From NCBI GenBank assembly GCA_030041095.1, contig JASHON010000073.1:62001-126000 (forward strand): 64,000 nucleotides of DNA, in the 5' to 3' direction. This stretch comes from Terriglobia bacterium (GTDB lineage: Bacteria; Acidobacteriota; Terriglobia; UBA7540). Within the stretch, counting starts at the first letter, position 1, and each line of letters opens with the position of its first letter. Position numbers and translations under genes: made by a program. Positions 53,723-61,740 of the stretch are shown here, one piece after another. The notes beneath the pieces are model-generated. The model ran no database searches. It was given only the letters and a program-made list of their open reading frames with translations, and was not told the origin of the DNA.

Positions 53723-54088
53723 TCCCTCGATCGTGGATGGTTTTATTACGAGTTAATGTCCATGCAGTCCATACATTTACGCCGCGCGCTGGACCCGGAC
53801 TGTGATTCAGACCCCACCCTGAATAATCGGTGATTCCGCGGGAAGCCTTTAACTACGGGGTTTCAATCCTGGCGGAGAGCCACAGGAACCCAGACGTATG
53901 CTGTTTCCGGTTGCACGCGAAACAAGGGCGCCAGCGCAGGAACGGACGCGCTTGGAATCTGAAGATCAGCGGCAGCGGTGGGTCCGTTTGAAGCCGATCA
54001 CCAAGCCAAAAATACCACCACCGAAAGATCGAGTGCAGTGCGCGAAGGTCGCGCTCGAACAGACCATCAGGCGGAAATTAAGTTGTTC
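53723..54088. other. intergenic, no gene recognised
   Basis: Upstream region of cheA. A CCCTGAATAATCGGTGATT stretch near 53819 is a short partial match to repeat B. The open frames here have no family motifs. Confidence 0.45.
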
Positions 54089-54310
54089 CTAGACGCGCAC
54101 CTGGCAATGCATCTGGCTGCCTTCCTGCTTGAACCAAAGCAACGCTCGTTTCGTATCCCGGCACCATTGCCGGACGTCGTATTCGAACGTGGGGCAGTCA
54201 GCCACCACTTCCAGAACGTCACCTCGGGTCATCATCCTCGCAACTGCGAGCATCTTCAGCGTGGGCAGCGGGCTTTTCAGTCCTTTGCAGTCCAGTACCT
54301 TAGAGGCCAT
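54089..54310 (-). CDS. TusA-like sulfurtransferase-fold protein with Ser at the catalytic Cys
   Basis: 73 residues. The opening VLDCKGLKSPLPTLKM aligns with the TusA signature LDxxGLxCPxPxL, but position 13 is Ser, not the sulfur-carrying Cys. A Cys occurs five residues earlier (C8) and two more in VVADCPTFEYDVRQWC. The remaining beta-alpha-beta pattern, with GDVLEVVADCP, is normal. TusA normally relays sulfur by persulfide on the missing Cys, so this protein probably binds rather than transfers, or uses another Cys. ATG 54310 has a strong GGGAGGGAG site; the much longer open frame upstream (to 54514) is discarded. Confidence 0.82.
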   Translation of the reverse strand: MASKVLDCKGLKSPLPTLKMLAVARMMTRGDVLEVVADCPTFEYDVRQWCRDTKRALLWFKQEGSQMHCQVRV

Positions 54311-54550
54311 CGGTCTCCCTCCCGTCTCCCGCCGGGTGCCCCGCCTTTTCCAGCAGTGAGCGTCGAAGTCCTCACTTGCTCGTATCGGCAAAAGATTCGG
54401 CAACTTTCGGAATGAAAAGTCACTTATGCATCTTGCTGACGATACGGCGCAACGAACGTTCACGGGATAAGTGGCTGATACAAAGCGGGCTACACGAACA
54501 AAAACATGGTTCATAATGAGATTTCTAAAGTCGGCTTAATGAAACATGGC

Positions 54551-55369
54551 ATGAAACAACGAATTGTGGGCGTCATTCCGGCGCGCATGGAATCCACTCG
54601 CCTGCCCCGCAAGCCGCTCGTGAGCCTGCGCGGGCATCCGCTTATTGCCTGGGTCTACGGCCACGCGCGCAAGGTTGCGGAGCTTGATGAGTTGCTGATT
54701 GCGACGGATTCGGACGAGATCGTGGAGTGGTGCCGTTCGCTGCGCATCCCGGCCATGATGACTTCACCGGCACACCGCTCGGGCACGGACCGGATGCTTG
54801 AAGTGGTGACCAGGCAGACCAGGGAAGGCTCTCGTGGCAACATCTATGTGAATATTCAGGGAGACGAGCCGTTCGTCAGACCCGAACATTTCAAGCTTCT
54901 TCTGCAGCCTTTTCTCGCCGGGGCCACCGCGAATGCGTCCGCATCCGCGAATCAAGCCGGGCGGCTGGCCCGCGGCGCGGCCAAAGTATCAACTTTGAAG
55001 GTGGCCATCAAACCTGAAGAAGCGGATGATCCGAACGTCGTCAAGGTGGTAACGGATTCGTCAGACCGCGCCCTTTATTTTTCGCGCAGCCGAATCCCCT
55101 TTACCCGAACTGATGCGGGCGAGACAACTTATTACAAGCATCTGGGACTTTACGCTTTTTCAGTGGACGTTCTGGAGGAGTTTCACCATTGGCGGCATCG
55201 GCGGCTGGAGTTGGCCGAAGGGCTCGAGCAATTGAGGTTTCTCGAAAACGGCGTGCCCATTATCGTCCTGGAAACACGGCAGGACACAATCGGCGTGGAC
55301 ACGCGCGCCGATCTTGCGGCAGCGGAAGAATTCATCCTGCAGACGGCGCTGGAGTTTCCGGAATTTTAG
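54551..55369 (+). CDS. kdsB: 3-deoxy-manno-octulosonate cytidylyltransferase (CMP-Kdo synthetase)
   Basis: About 272 residues. The nucleotide-binding opening VGVIPARMESTRLPRKPL is followed by IATDSDEI, the HRSGTDRMLEV segment, NIQGDEPFV with the metal Asp, then RALYFSRSRIPF and YKHLGLYAF. The C-terminus has LEQLRFLENGVPIIVLET and GVDTRADL. It activates Kdo with CTP for LPS inner-core synthesis, consistent with lptD here. About 20 extra, Ala-rich residues lie after the metal motif. Starts at 54506, 54539 and 54551 are possible; none has a good ribosome site, so the one beside the family leader is given. Confidence 0.93.
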   Translation: MKQRIVGVIPARMESTRLPRKPLVSLRGHPLIAWVYGHARKVAELDELLIATDSDEIVEWCRSLRIPAMMTSPAHRSGTDRMLEVVTRQTREGSRGNIYVNIQGDEPFVRPEHFKLLLQPFLAGATANASASANQAGRLARGAAKVSTLKVAIKPEEADDPNVVKVVTDSSDRALYFSRSRIPFTRTDAGETTYYKHLGLYAFSVDVLEEFHHWRHRRLELAEGLEQLRFLENGVPIIVLETRQDTIGVDTRADLAAAEEFILQTALEFPEF

Positions 55370-55632
55370 TGCTCGCCAATCAGATACCGGCAACCTTCCG
55401 GTCCCATCTTTGCTGAATGAACGGCGCCGGCCGGAACGTCAATCCGTCCGCCCGCTTTGACGGTTTCGGTTTTGCCGTGGCAGGTGAGCGTCATTTCGCC
55501 GGAGAGAATGATGTGCGCCGTCAATTCAGAATGCGTGTGATCCGGATAATACGTATTGGGACCGTCTTCCCAAACGTAAGTTCTTGTGCATCCTTCCGCG
55601 CGTAATTGGTGTTCCAGTTTTTTGATGTCCAT
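55366..55632 (-). CDS. small cupin-domain protein
   Basis: 88 residues forming one cupin barrel. The metal site is PDHTHSELTAHIILSGEMTL (two His and a Glu-like position) and the second motif is VPAGAVHSAKMGPEGC. Such single cupins bind a metal or sugar and may act as isomerases, dioxygenases or sensors; no assignment is possible. It converges on kdsB, with the stop codons overlapping by four bases. Confidence 0.87.
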   Translation of the reverse strand: MDIKKLEHQLRAEGCTRTYVWEDGPNTYYPDHTHSELTAHIILSGEMTLTCHGKTETVKAGGRIDVPAGAVHSAKMGPEGCRYLIGEH

Positions 55633-55680
55633 GCAACGCGCTCCGGCAGTATCCTAAACCTGTTTTGAGAGGCTCCTTGT

Positions 55681-56109
55681 CTAGGCCGCGCCACCCGCAG
55701 GCGGTGGTGAAGCAGGAGGTTGGGCCTGCGGCGTGGTCACGATGAGTTCAACTGAGTTGGATATAGGATCCGCCAACAACCTCATTGAAAACAACCGGAG
55801 GAAGTCCATTCCCAGCAGAGTTTGGTTGCTCGATGGCTCGATGACGATCACTCCGACTCGCTGGACGTTATCCAGGGTAGCCGTTCCGAGACAGGTAAGT
55901 CTGTAAGCGGTACTCCCGTCAGCCAGCGTGAGGCTCATCGTTCCGGTTAGTAACAGCCCGATGGGAAAGGCCGTAATCGTCGGCACAGAGAAAAACCCGC
56001 TGAAACCGGTATCGATAAGGCACTCCAGCGTCTGGGACCACCCAAGTGGATTGGAAAGCTGGATCTGAATGCAGGGCTCTTGGTTGTTATTGAAATATCC
56101 AGTCGCCAC
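55681..56109 (-). CDS. retropepsin-like (clan AA) aspartic protease, single domain
   Basis: About 142 residues. The catalytic motif is CLIDTGFSGFFSVP (D-T-G), followed by the flap region TMSLTLADGSTAYRLTCLG and the hydrophobic TLLGMDFLRLF that closes the fold (the L-G-x-D-F type of retropepsins). The C-terminus is Pro/Ala-rich. The longer open frame to 56280 is rejected: GTG at 56109 has GGGGAGG upstream, starting VATGYFNNNQ. It overlaps the preceding 90-residue gene by 23 bases, as expected for a coupled pair. Bacterial single-domain retropepsins are probably dimeric; the target is unknown. Confidence 0.83.
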   Translation of the reverse strand: MATGYFNNNQEPCIQIQLSNPLGWSQTLECLIDTGFSGFFSVPTITAFPIGLLLTGTMSLTLADGSTAYRLTCLGTATLDNVQRVGVIVIEPSSNQTLLGMDFLRLFSMRLLADPISNSVELIVTTPQAQPPASPPPAGGAA

Positions 56110-56359
56110 GCTGCCTCCCCGCGTAGCCGACTCTAAACACTCCAGGCGAGCCAATTTTGATAAGGTGGAACGCCCCTGAAGGTCTGATGGATTTCCCCTT
56201 TTGCAAAGCTCCTTCCGGAGTGGCGTCAATGAACGCCTCCTCCGAACTAACGTCGATGGCAACGAATTTGCCGTTGTCACTTGACTCCAGGCGGGCCTTA
56301 TACTTATCCCTGTAAATCTGTTCCCCTTTTTCCGCGATCACCGTCGGAGTAAACGTCAT
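56087..56359 (-). CDS. small protein paired with the retropepsin
   Basis: 90 residues. Recognisable stretches are EKGEQIYRDKYKARLESSDN, FVAIDVSSEEAFI and GAFHLIKIGSPGVFRVGYAG, a pattern I recall in small genes next to clan AA proteases; it could be an antitoxin-like or substrate/regulator partner. No catalytic motif or signal is seen. ATG 56359 has AAGGGGCGG upstream. It is upstream of and overlapping the protease gene. Confidence 0.75.
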   Translation of the reverse strand: MTFTPTVIAEKGEQIYRDKYKARLESSDNGKFVAIDVSSEEAFIDATPEGALQKGKSIRPSGAFHLIKIGSPGVFRVGYAGRQRGDWIFQ

Positions 56360-56758
56360 GTCCGCCCCTTCTCAAGGGAAACGTCTTCTGCCTGAACCCG
56401 AGACCGAGCGTACACTCATCGCTTGACGGTTGTCAACCGCGCAAAGACGGCGACGGCGGTTGGCCCGGCAGCGTGACAGCAGGCCTGAGAAGGTGCCATG
56501 CTACGCGGTAACATCCCTCTCAAGGTGTGAATTTTTACAAAGCAGCCGATTTTTTCGTCCTTGAGTTGTTTGAAACAAGGCGCCGGAAAAACCAAAATTC
56601 GATAAATTCACACCTTCTCAGTTCAGGGCTCCGAGGTCGCCGTAGTGCCGGCATCTTGCCGGCACGTGCCGCCGGGACGGCGGCGCTACGACCCTGAAAC
56701 TGAGGGGCTACGCAACGCGCTCCTTTCCACTAGCCTCGATGAGGATTAGATTATAGAT
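56360..56758. repeat. two inverted-repeat elements in an intergenic region
   Basis: Element 1: arms AAGGTGTGAATTT (56522-56534) and AAATTCACACCTT (56604-56616), perfectly complementary, 69 bases apart. Element 2: 56617-56704, ends CTCAGTTCAGGG and CCCTGAAACTGAG, interior GCCGGCATCTTGCCGGC and GCCGCCGGGACGGCGGCGCTACG; a second copy sits at 63912-64000. The remainder up to 56521 has no gene. Confidence 0.7.
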
Positions 56759-57481
56759 ATGCAGACACTCCAGAATAAAGTAGCGGTCGTGACGGGGGGA
56801 ACACGGGGAATCGGATTCAGCATAGCGCAAGCCCTGGTGCGGGAAGGTGCGAAGGTCTTCATTTGCGGGCGCACGGAAGAGGGAGTGAAGAGCGCGCTGG
56901 AACGCCTCAGAAGCGATTCCTCCGCCGCCGGCGCCGCCGCGGATGTGCGCCGCTACGGCGATTGCCGCCGGATGATTCATGAGGCGGCCGCGCGATACGG
57001 CGGGCTCGACATTCTTGTAAACAACGCCGGCGTCGGCGTCTTCAAACCGATCGATCAGCTTTCGGCGGAAGAGTGGAATGAAGTGATCGAAACCAACTTA
57101 TCGGGTGTTTTTTACTGCTGCCATGAAGCCATACCGCTCTTGCGGCAACGCGGCGGCGGTTACATATTTAACATTTCCAGTCTTGCCGGAGTCAACGCAT
57201 TTCCCGGCGGGAGCGCCTATAATGCTTCCAAGTTCGGCCTGAATGGTTTCAGTGAGGCAATGATGCAAGACGTGCGCTACGACGGCATTCGCGTGAGCTA
57301 TATCATGCCGGGCAGCGTGGCAACGGAATTTGGAGGCGCGCCCGGCTCGCGGGCTCGCGAATCGTGGAAATTGACGGCGGAAGATATCGCTCAAGCCGTT
57401 CTCGATCTCTACCGGTTCGGCACGCACGCCCTGGCCAGCCGCATCGAAATGCGGCCGTCGCAGCCGCCTCGCAAGAAGTAA
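56759..57481 (+). CDS. short-chain dehydrogenase/reductase (SDR)
   Basis: 240 residues, classical SDR. The NAD(P)-binding motif is VTGGTRGIGFSIAQAL, then LVNNAGVG, NLSGVFY, ISSLAG, the catalytic Tyr/Lys in SAYNASKFGLNGFSEA, and VSYIMPGSVATEF. An Arg/Thr near strand 2 (CGRTEEG) suggests NADPH preference. Substrate and pathway are unknown. It lies just upstream of the HEAT-like gene with 43 bases between. Confidence 0.93.
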   Translation: MQTLQNKVAVVTGGTRGIGFSIAQALVREGAKVFICGRTEEGVKSALERLRSDSSAAGAAADVRRYGDCRRMIHEAAARYGGLDILVNNAGVGVFKPIDQLSAEEWNEVIETNLSGVFYCCHEAIPLLRQRGGGYIFNISSLAGVNAFPGGSAYNASKFGLNGFSEAMMQDVRYDGIRVSYIMPGSVATEFGGAPGSRARESWKLTAEDIAQAVLDLYRFGTHALASRIEMRPSQPPRKK

Positions 57482-57524
57482 TGGGCGTCCGGTGATAGAA
57501 TACAGGGTGCTGCAGGAGATCCCT

Positions 57525-58415
57525 ATGGATATCCAAACTTTGCTCGATACTCCGCCGTGGGAGTGGCCGGAAGATGCCGGAAAGATCATCCGCGACAAGC
57601 TCATGGATTCGAAGGCGGATCCGGAGGACCGGCTGGCCGCAGCGGAGATGGCAGGTGAAATCGTTGTGATGAATGATGAGCTGGCCGATCTGCTGCTTTC
57701 AATTGTCAGCAGCAACACTGAGCCGGAGCGATTGCGCGCCAAGGCGGTGATTTCCCTGGGACCTTCCCTCGATCAGGCTGACTGCGACCAGTTCGATAGT
57801 CCGGAAGATTCCACGATCAGCCCCGCCATGTTTCAGAAGATTAATGATTCGCTCCATCAGCTTTATCTTAACGCGAGCCTCCCAAAGGAAGTTCGCCGGC
57901 GAACCCTTGAGGCGTCCGTTCGCTCACCGCAGGACTGGCATAAGGATGCCATTCGAGCTGCTTACTCAAGCCCCGACCCGGAATGGGTGCTGACGGCCGT
58001 GTTTGCCATGGGGCATATTCGCGGCTTTGGAGCGCAAATCCTGGAATCTCTGGAAAACGAGGATCCCGACATTCACTACGAAGCCGTCCACGCCGCGGGC
58101 AACTGGGAACTGGACGCGGCCTGGGACCATGTGGTCGACCTGCTGCAAGATCCTGAAACCTCAAAACCGCTCCTGCTGGCTGCCATCGACGCCGCAGGCA
58201 GCATTCGTCCAAAGGAAGCGGGGGTGTTCCTCGTGGACCTCGCCGATTCAGGAGATGAGGAAATCGCTCAGGCCGCCGATGAGGCCATGATGATGGCACA
58301 AGGCGCTGAAGGCCTCGACGATGAAGACCAGGAAGATGACGATGATGATGAAGAAGAGGATGATGAAGAGGACGGGGACGAAGCTGAAGAGGGCGAGGAA
58401 GACTGGATCAATTGA
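57525..58415 (+). CDS. HEAT-like repeat protein with strongly acidic C-terminal tail
   Basis: 296 residues. The N-terminal part has the DTPPWEWPEDAGKIIRDKLM opening, then paired helices with HEAT-like spacing (PEWVLTAVFAMGHIRG, ESLENEDPDIHYEAVHAAGN, LLAAIDAAGSIRPKEAG). The last 40 residues are almost all Asp/Glu, ending in EEDWIN. Known relatives are mostly uncharacterised; protein-protein interaction is likely. AGGAG with ATG 57525 favours this start over the GTG at 57492. Confidence 0.8.
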   Translation: MDIQTLLDTPPWEWPEDAGKIIRDKLMDSKADPEDRLAAAEMAGEIVVMNDELADLLLSIVSSNTEPERLRAKAVISLGPSLDQADCDQFDSPEDSTISPAMFQKINDSLHQLYLNASLPKEVRRRTLEASVRSPQDWHKDAIRAAYSSPDPEWVLTAVFAMGHIRGFGAQILESLENEDPDIHYEAVHAAGNWELDAAWDHVVDLLQDPETSKPLLLAAIDAAGSIRPKEAGVFLVDLADSGDEEIAQAADEAMMMAQGAEGLDDEDQEDDDDDEEEDDEEDGDEAEEGEEDWIN

Positions 58416-58457
58416 AGAACGAACCGGCCGAGTACTGACGGCTGCGGGCTGACTGCT

Positions 58458-61154
58458 TCATTCGTGCCGTAGCGCCGCGATCGGATCCAACCTCGCCGCT
58501 CGCCGCGCGGGAATATAGCTTGCGATTAGGGCAATTACCCCCAGGAGTGCCACTGAGCCGACAACCGCCAGCGGATCGGCGGGCGAGATTCCATAAAGCT
58601 GATTCGAAATCAGGCGCGCAAACACAATGGCCGCCGGAACACCGATCACGATGCCCGCGCCGGCAAGCCCCAAGGCTTCCCGCAGGACCATCCCGAGCAC
58701 TTGTGTCCGCCTGGCGCCGAGGGCCATCCGAATGCCAATCTCGCCTGTCCTTCTGGCCACCGCATAAGTCATGACTCCGTAAATGCCGACACACGCCAGA
58801 AGCAACGCGAGGAGCGCGAACACCGTTGCAAGGCGCGAGACAAGACGCTCTTGCGCCAGCGATTCCCTCACTTGCCGGGCCAGAGTGGTGAAACCCAGGA
58901 TAGGAACCTTGCCGTCGACGGCTCGGATAGCCTGCCGCACCGCGCCCACCATCGCATCAGAGTTTCCAGCCGTGCGGATTTCGAGCGCCATTCCGTAGGC
59001 TAAACTGGCAGGCGGCGTCTGCGCGTAAGGCACGTACATCATGTGCGGCATCGTTTCGCGCAGGCTATGGTATTTGCAGTTCCTGGCAACGCCGACAATC
59101 TCAATCTCTCCGTGTTCCGGGCTGATAAAGCTGAGCCTCTTTCCGATGGCTCTCTGATTGCCGAAGTAAAAGCGCGCCATGGCTTCGTTGATAATTGCCA
59201 CCTTGGGCGCTGCGGCACTGTCCAGCAACGTGAATTCGCGCCCCTGCAAAAGTGGAATTCGAAGCGTGCGGAAGTAGCCGGGACCGACGAAATCCAGGTC
59301 CGTCGTCGTCTGTTCGTTGGGCCCGGGACTGTGTCCCTCGACAAACACGCCGCTGCGCCATTGCGCGTCTGTGATCGGCGGAAGCGCGGAGAGGCTGGCG
59401 GAGCGAACACCGGGAAGAGCGCGCACCGCGCCAGTCACTTGATCATAGAAATTCATTAGCCGGTTGCCTCGATAGCCAGCCAGGGTAGGATCAATCGAGA
59501 CCATCAGCACGCCGTTCGCATCGAATCCCGGATCAACATCCTTGAGTTTCTGGAGACTGCGAACGAGCATTCCTGCGCTGCTGACCAGCAGAAGCGCCAT
59601 GGCGACTTCGCCGGCCACCAGTATCTTGCGAGGCTCCCAGCGCGAGCGGCCCGCGCCCGATGCCGCTGCCGGATCGCGCACGCTCGCTTTCATAACGGAT
59701 CCCGGATGAATGCGCGCAGCCTGCCACGCGGGCGCGCTACCGAAAAGAATGGCCGTTAGCAGCGCCAGACAGGCAGCAAAAACCAAGACAGCGGAATCGA
59801 GGCGGAGATTAATGGCGACGGGAGTTCCGGCGCCCGACAGCAACGCAAGCAGGAGATGTTCGCCCCATAGTGCAAACAACAAGCTGGCGGCGCCTCCCAG
59901 GGCGGCCAGAACCAGGCTCTCCGTAAGCAACTGGCGGAGCACTCTCAGCCGGCCCGCGCCTAAGGCGATCCGCACGGCCAGCTCCCGCTGTCGAACCGTG
60001 GCCCTGGCGAGAACCAGGCTGGCGATGTTGGCACACGCAATCAGCAGTACCAGTCCCACCAACGCCATCAGGACGAGCAGCGGCATCGAAAGCCTGCCTC
60101 TCAGGGTCGAGAGGCCCCGGGCAGCGGGCAGCAGGACGATTCGCTCGTCCCGCAAGTTATGCTCGGCTTGGACTGACAGCCGTGATCCCGCCTGCCGATG
60201 CGCGTAGCGTTGATAACGTACGTTGACGGCCGCAAGCGCCTGTTGCTCGCTCACGCCCGGCTTCCGGCGAGCCATCACCTGAAGCTGCCAGCTATTCGGG
60301 TCGTCAAGTATCGACTTTCCGTCCATCACCTGCGCCTGCATCATCATCGGTATCCACACGTCGATGGAATCACCAAGGCTGACGCCGAAGAACGCGCGCG
60401 GCATCACGCCGATGATGGTGAAAGACACGCCGTTGAGCTCCAATGAGTGGCCCACCACGCTGGCATTGTGGCCGAATTGAGTTTCCCAATATCGATAGCT
60501 TATGAGCGCCAATGGGTCTGCTCCGGGCACTCGATCCTCTCCAGAGGAAAACGTCCTGCCCAGCATGGGTCTTACGCCGAGAACCGAGAAATAGTTACCG
60601 GTAACCAATTGACCTGTAGCCAAACCTTGCTCGCGATCCATGCGCGTGACGAGATCGAGGTTGTGAAAGGCCATGACGCCGCTGAACACCTGGTTCCGTT
60701 TGCGGAACTGCTTGAACATCGGGTAGGGAAGATAGTCGGTTGCCTCGTGCGCGGATTGCCAGCGTAAGAGAACCAGTTGTTCCGGATGCGGAACGGGCAG
60801 AAACCTTAGTAGAACAGCATCAACGGCGCTGAAGATGGCCGTGTTGGCGCCAATGCCCAGCGCCAGCGTGATGACGGCGACGGCGGTAAACCCGGGATTG
60901 CGGCGGAGCTGACGTAATCCATAGCGAACATCCTGGACCAACGCCTCAATGAACCGCGCCGCGCCCACGTCCCGGCATTCTTCTTTCACCTGCTCAAGCC
61001 CTCCAAATTCCAAGCGCCCCCGCCTCCGCGCTTCTTCGGGCGTCATTCCGGTTGCGATGTAATCGGCGATCTGCTGCTCCAGATGAGACCGCAACTCCGC
61101 ATCGAGTCGCTTTTCAGTTCGCGCTCTCCGAAATAATCGCTGATCCCAGCGCAT
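58458..61154 (-). CDS. ADOP-type (MacB/FtsX-like) ABC transporter permease
   Basis: 898 residues, eight membrane helices in two FtsX modules. The N-terminus RRARTEKRLDAELRSHLEQQ is the ADOP marker; GLRQLRRNPGFTAVAVITLA starts the MacB_PCD domain. FtsX domain 1 starts near 360 (LMALVGLVLLIACANIASLV) and domain 2 near 780 (LATVFALLALLLACVGIYGV), with RRTGEIGIRMALGARR. The family is strongly expanded in Acidobacteriota and usually lacks its own ATPase gene beside it, as here. It may be part of efflux or envelope signalling. ATG 61154 is used over the TTG at 61160. PadR lies upstream on the same strand. Confidence 0.92.
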   Translation of the reverse strand: MRWDQRLFRRARTEKRLDAELRSHLEQQIADYIATGMTPEEARRRGRLEFGGLEQVKEECRDVGAARFIEALVQDVRYGLRQLRRNPGFTAVAVITLALGIGANTAIFSAVDAVLLRFLPVPHPEQLVLLRWQSAHEATDYLPYPMFKQFRKRNQVFSGVMAFHNLDLVTRMDREQGLATGQLVTGNYFSVLGVRPMLGRTFSSGEDRVPGADPLALISYRYWETQFGHNASVVGHSLELNGVSFTIIGVMPRAFFGVSLGDSIDVWIPMMMQAQVMDGKSILDDPNSWQLQVMARRKPGVSEQQALAAVNVRYQRYAHRQAGSRLSVQAEHNLRDERIVLLPAARGLSTLRGRLSMPLLVLMALVGLVLLIACANIASLVLARATVRQRELAVRIALGAGRLRVLRQLLTESLVLAALGGAASLLFALWGEHLLLALLSGAGTPVAINLRLDSAVLVFAACLALLTAILFGSAPAWQAARIHPGSVMKASVRDPAAASGAGRSRWEPRKILVAGEVAMALLLVSSAGMLVRSLQKLKDVDPGFDANGVLMVSIDPTLAGYRGNRLMNFYDQVTGAVRALPGVRSASLSALPPITDAQWRSGVFVEGHSPGPNEQTTTDLDFVGPGYFRTLRIPLLQGREFTLLDSAAAPKVAIINEAMARFYFGNQRAIGKRLSFISPEHGEIEIVGVARNCKYHSLRETMPHMMYVPYAQTPPASLAYGMALEIRTAGNSDAMVGAVRQAIRAVDGKVPILGFTTLARQVRESLAQERLVSRLATVFALLALLLACVGIYGVMTYAVARRTGEIGIRMALGARRTQVLGMVLREALGLAGAGIVIGVPAAIVFARLISNQLYGISPADPLAVVGSVALLGVIALIASYIPARRAARLDPIAALRHE

Positions 61155-61281
61155 GAACAAGCCCTCAGCCGTCAGCTATCAGCTTTCAGAACCAGCTTCC
61201 AAAGCGACAGTTAACGCGGTCCCGGAGTTTGCTGACCTCTGACGGCTGAAAGCTGATTGCGTGTCACTCGTCACTGCCTGT
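61155..61281. repeat. intergenic tract with AGCTGAAAGCTGA-type sequence
   Basis: The region between the permease and PadR contains CAGCCGTCAGCTATCAGCTT, TCAGAACCAGC and GACGGCTGAAAGCTGATTG, the same degenerate family as at 22680-22770 and 26350-26490. No gene is seen. Confidence 0.5.
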
Positions 61282-61617
61282 CTATTCTGCCGTCTGAAGA
61301 ATCAGTGCAACCGCTCCCGTCAGCTTCTCCCAGTTCTCAACCTCGTTCTGCAATTGCCTGCGCCCTTTGCGGGTGAGCGAGTAGAACTTCCCCTCGCGTC
61401 CCGTATCCGTCATTTTCCATTCCGCCTTCAGCCAACCTCGGTCCTCCAGGCGGTGAAGCGCCGGATAAAGCGAGCCTTGCTGAAGCTGGAAGAAATCCCG
61501 GGAGATCTGCTGAACGCGCTGGGCAATCCCGTAGCCATGAATGGGTCCGAGCGCTGCAATCTTCAGAATCAGCATGTCCAGCGTTCCCTTCAGTAATTCC
61601 ACTCTCTCTTCGCCCAT
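61282..61617 (-). CDS. PadR-family transcriptional regulator
   Basis: 111 residues. The winged-helix has ELLKGTLDMLILKIAALGP, the HGYGIAQRVQQIS recognition region, LQQGSLYPALHRLEDRGWLK (the wing), and a C-terminal FYSLTRKGRRQLQNEVENW. It is placed directly upstream of, and on the same strand as, the ADOP permease, an arrangement common in the phylum; it probably represses that gene in response to a small ligand. ATG 61617 follows GAGGTG. Confidence 0.93.
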   Translation of the reverse strand: MGEERVELLKGTLDMLILKIAALGPIHGYGIAQRVQQISRDFFQLQQGSLYPALHRLEDRGWLKAEWKMTDTGREGKFYSLTRKGRRQLQNEVENWEKLTGAVALILQTAE

Positions 61618-61740
61618 AAGCACACCTCGTATTCCTACCTATACCCTCTGCGCCGCGGAATGTCAAACGGATTTTTGCCGACGTCCGTGGTATATTCAGA
61701 CACTCCGTCAGCAAGATCAACGAAGCTCAGGGGAACGACG

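Noticed and set aside
54311-54514. 68-residue N-terminal extension of the TusA-like protein
   Set aside because: The strong GGGAGGGAG site before ATG 54310 and the lack of family-like sequence upstream argue against it.
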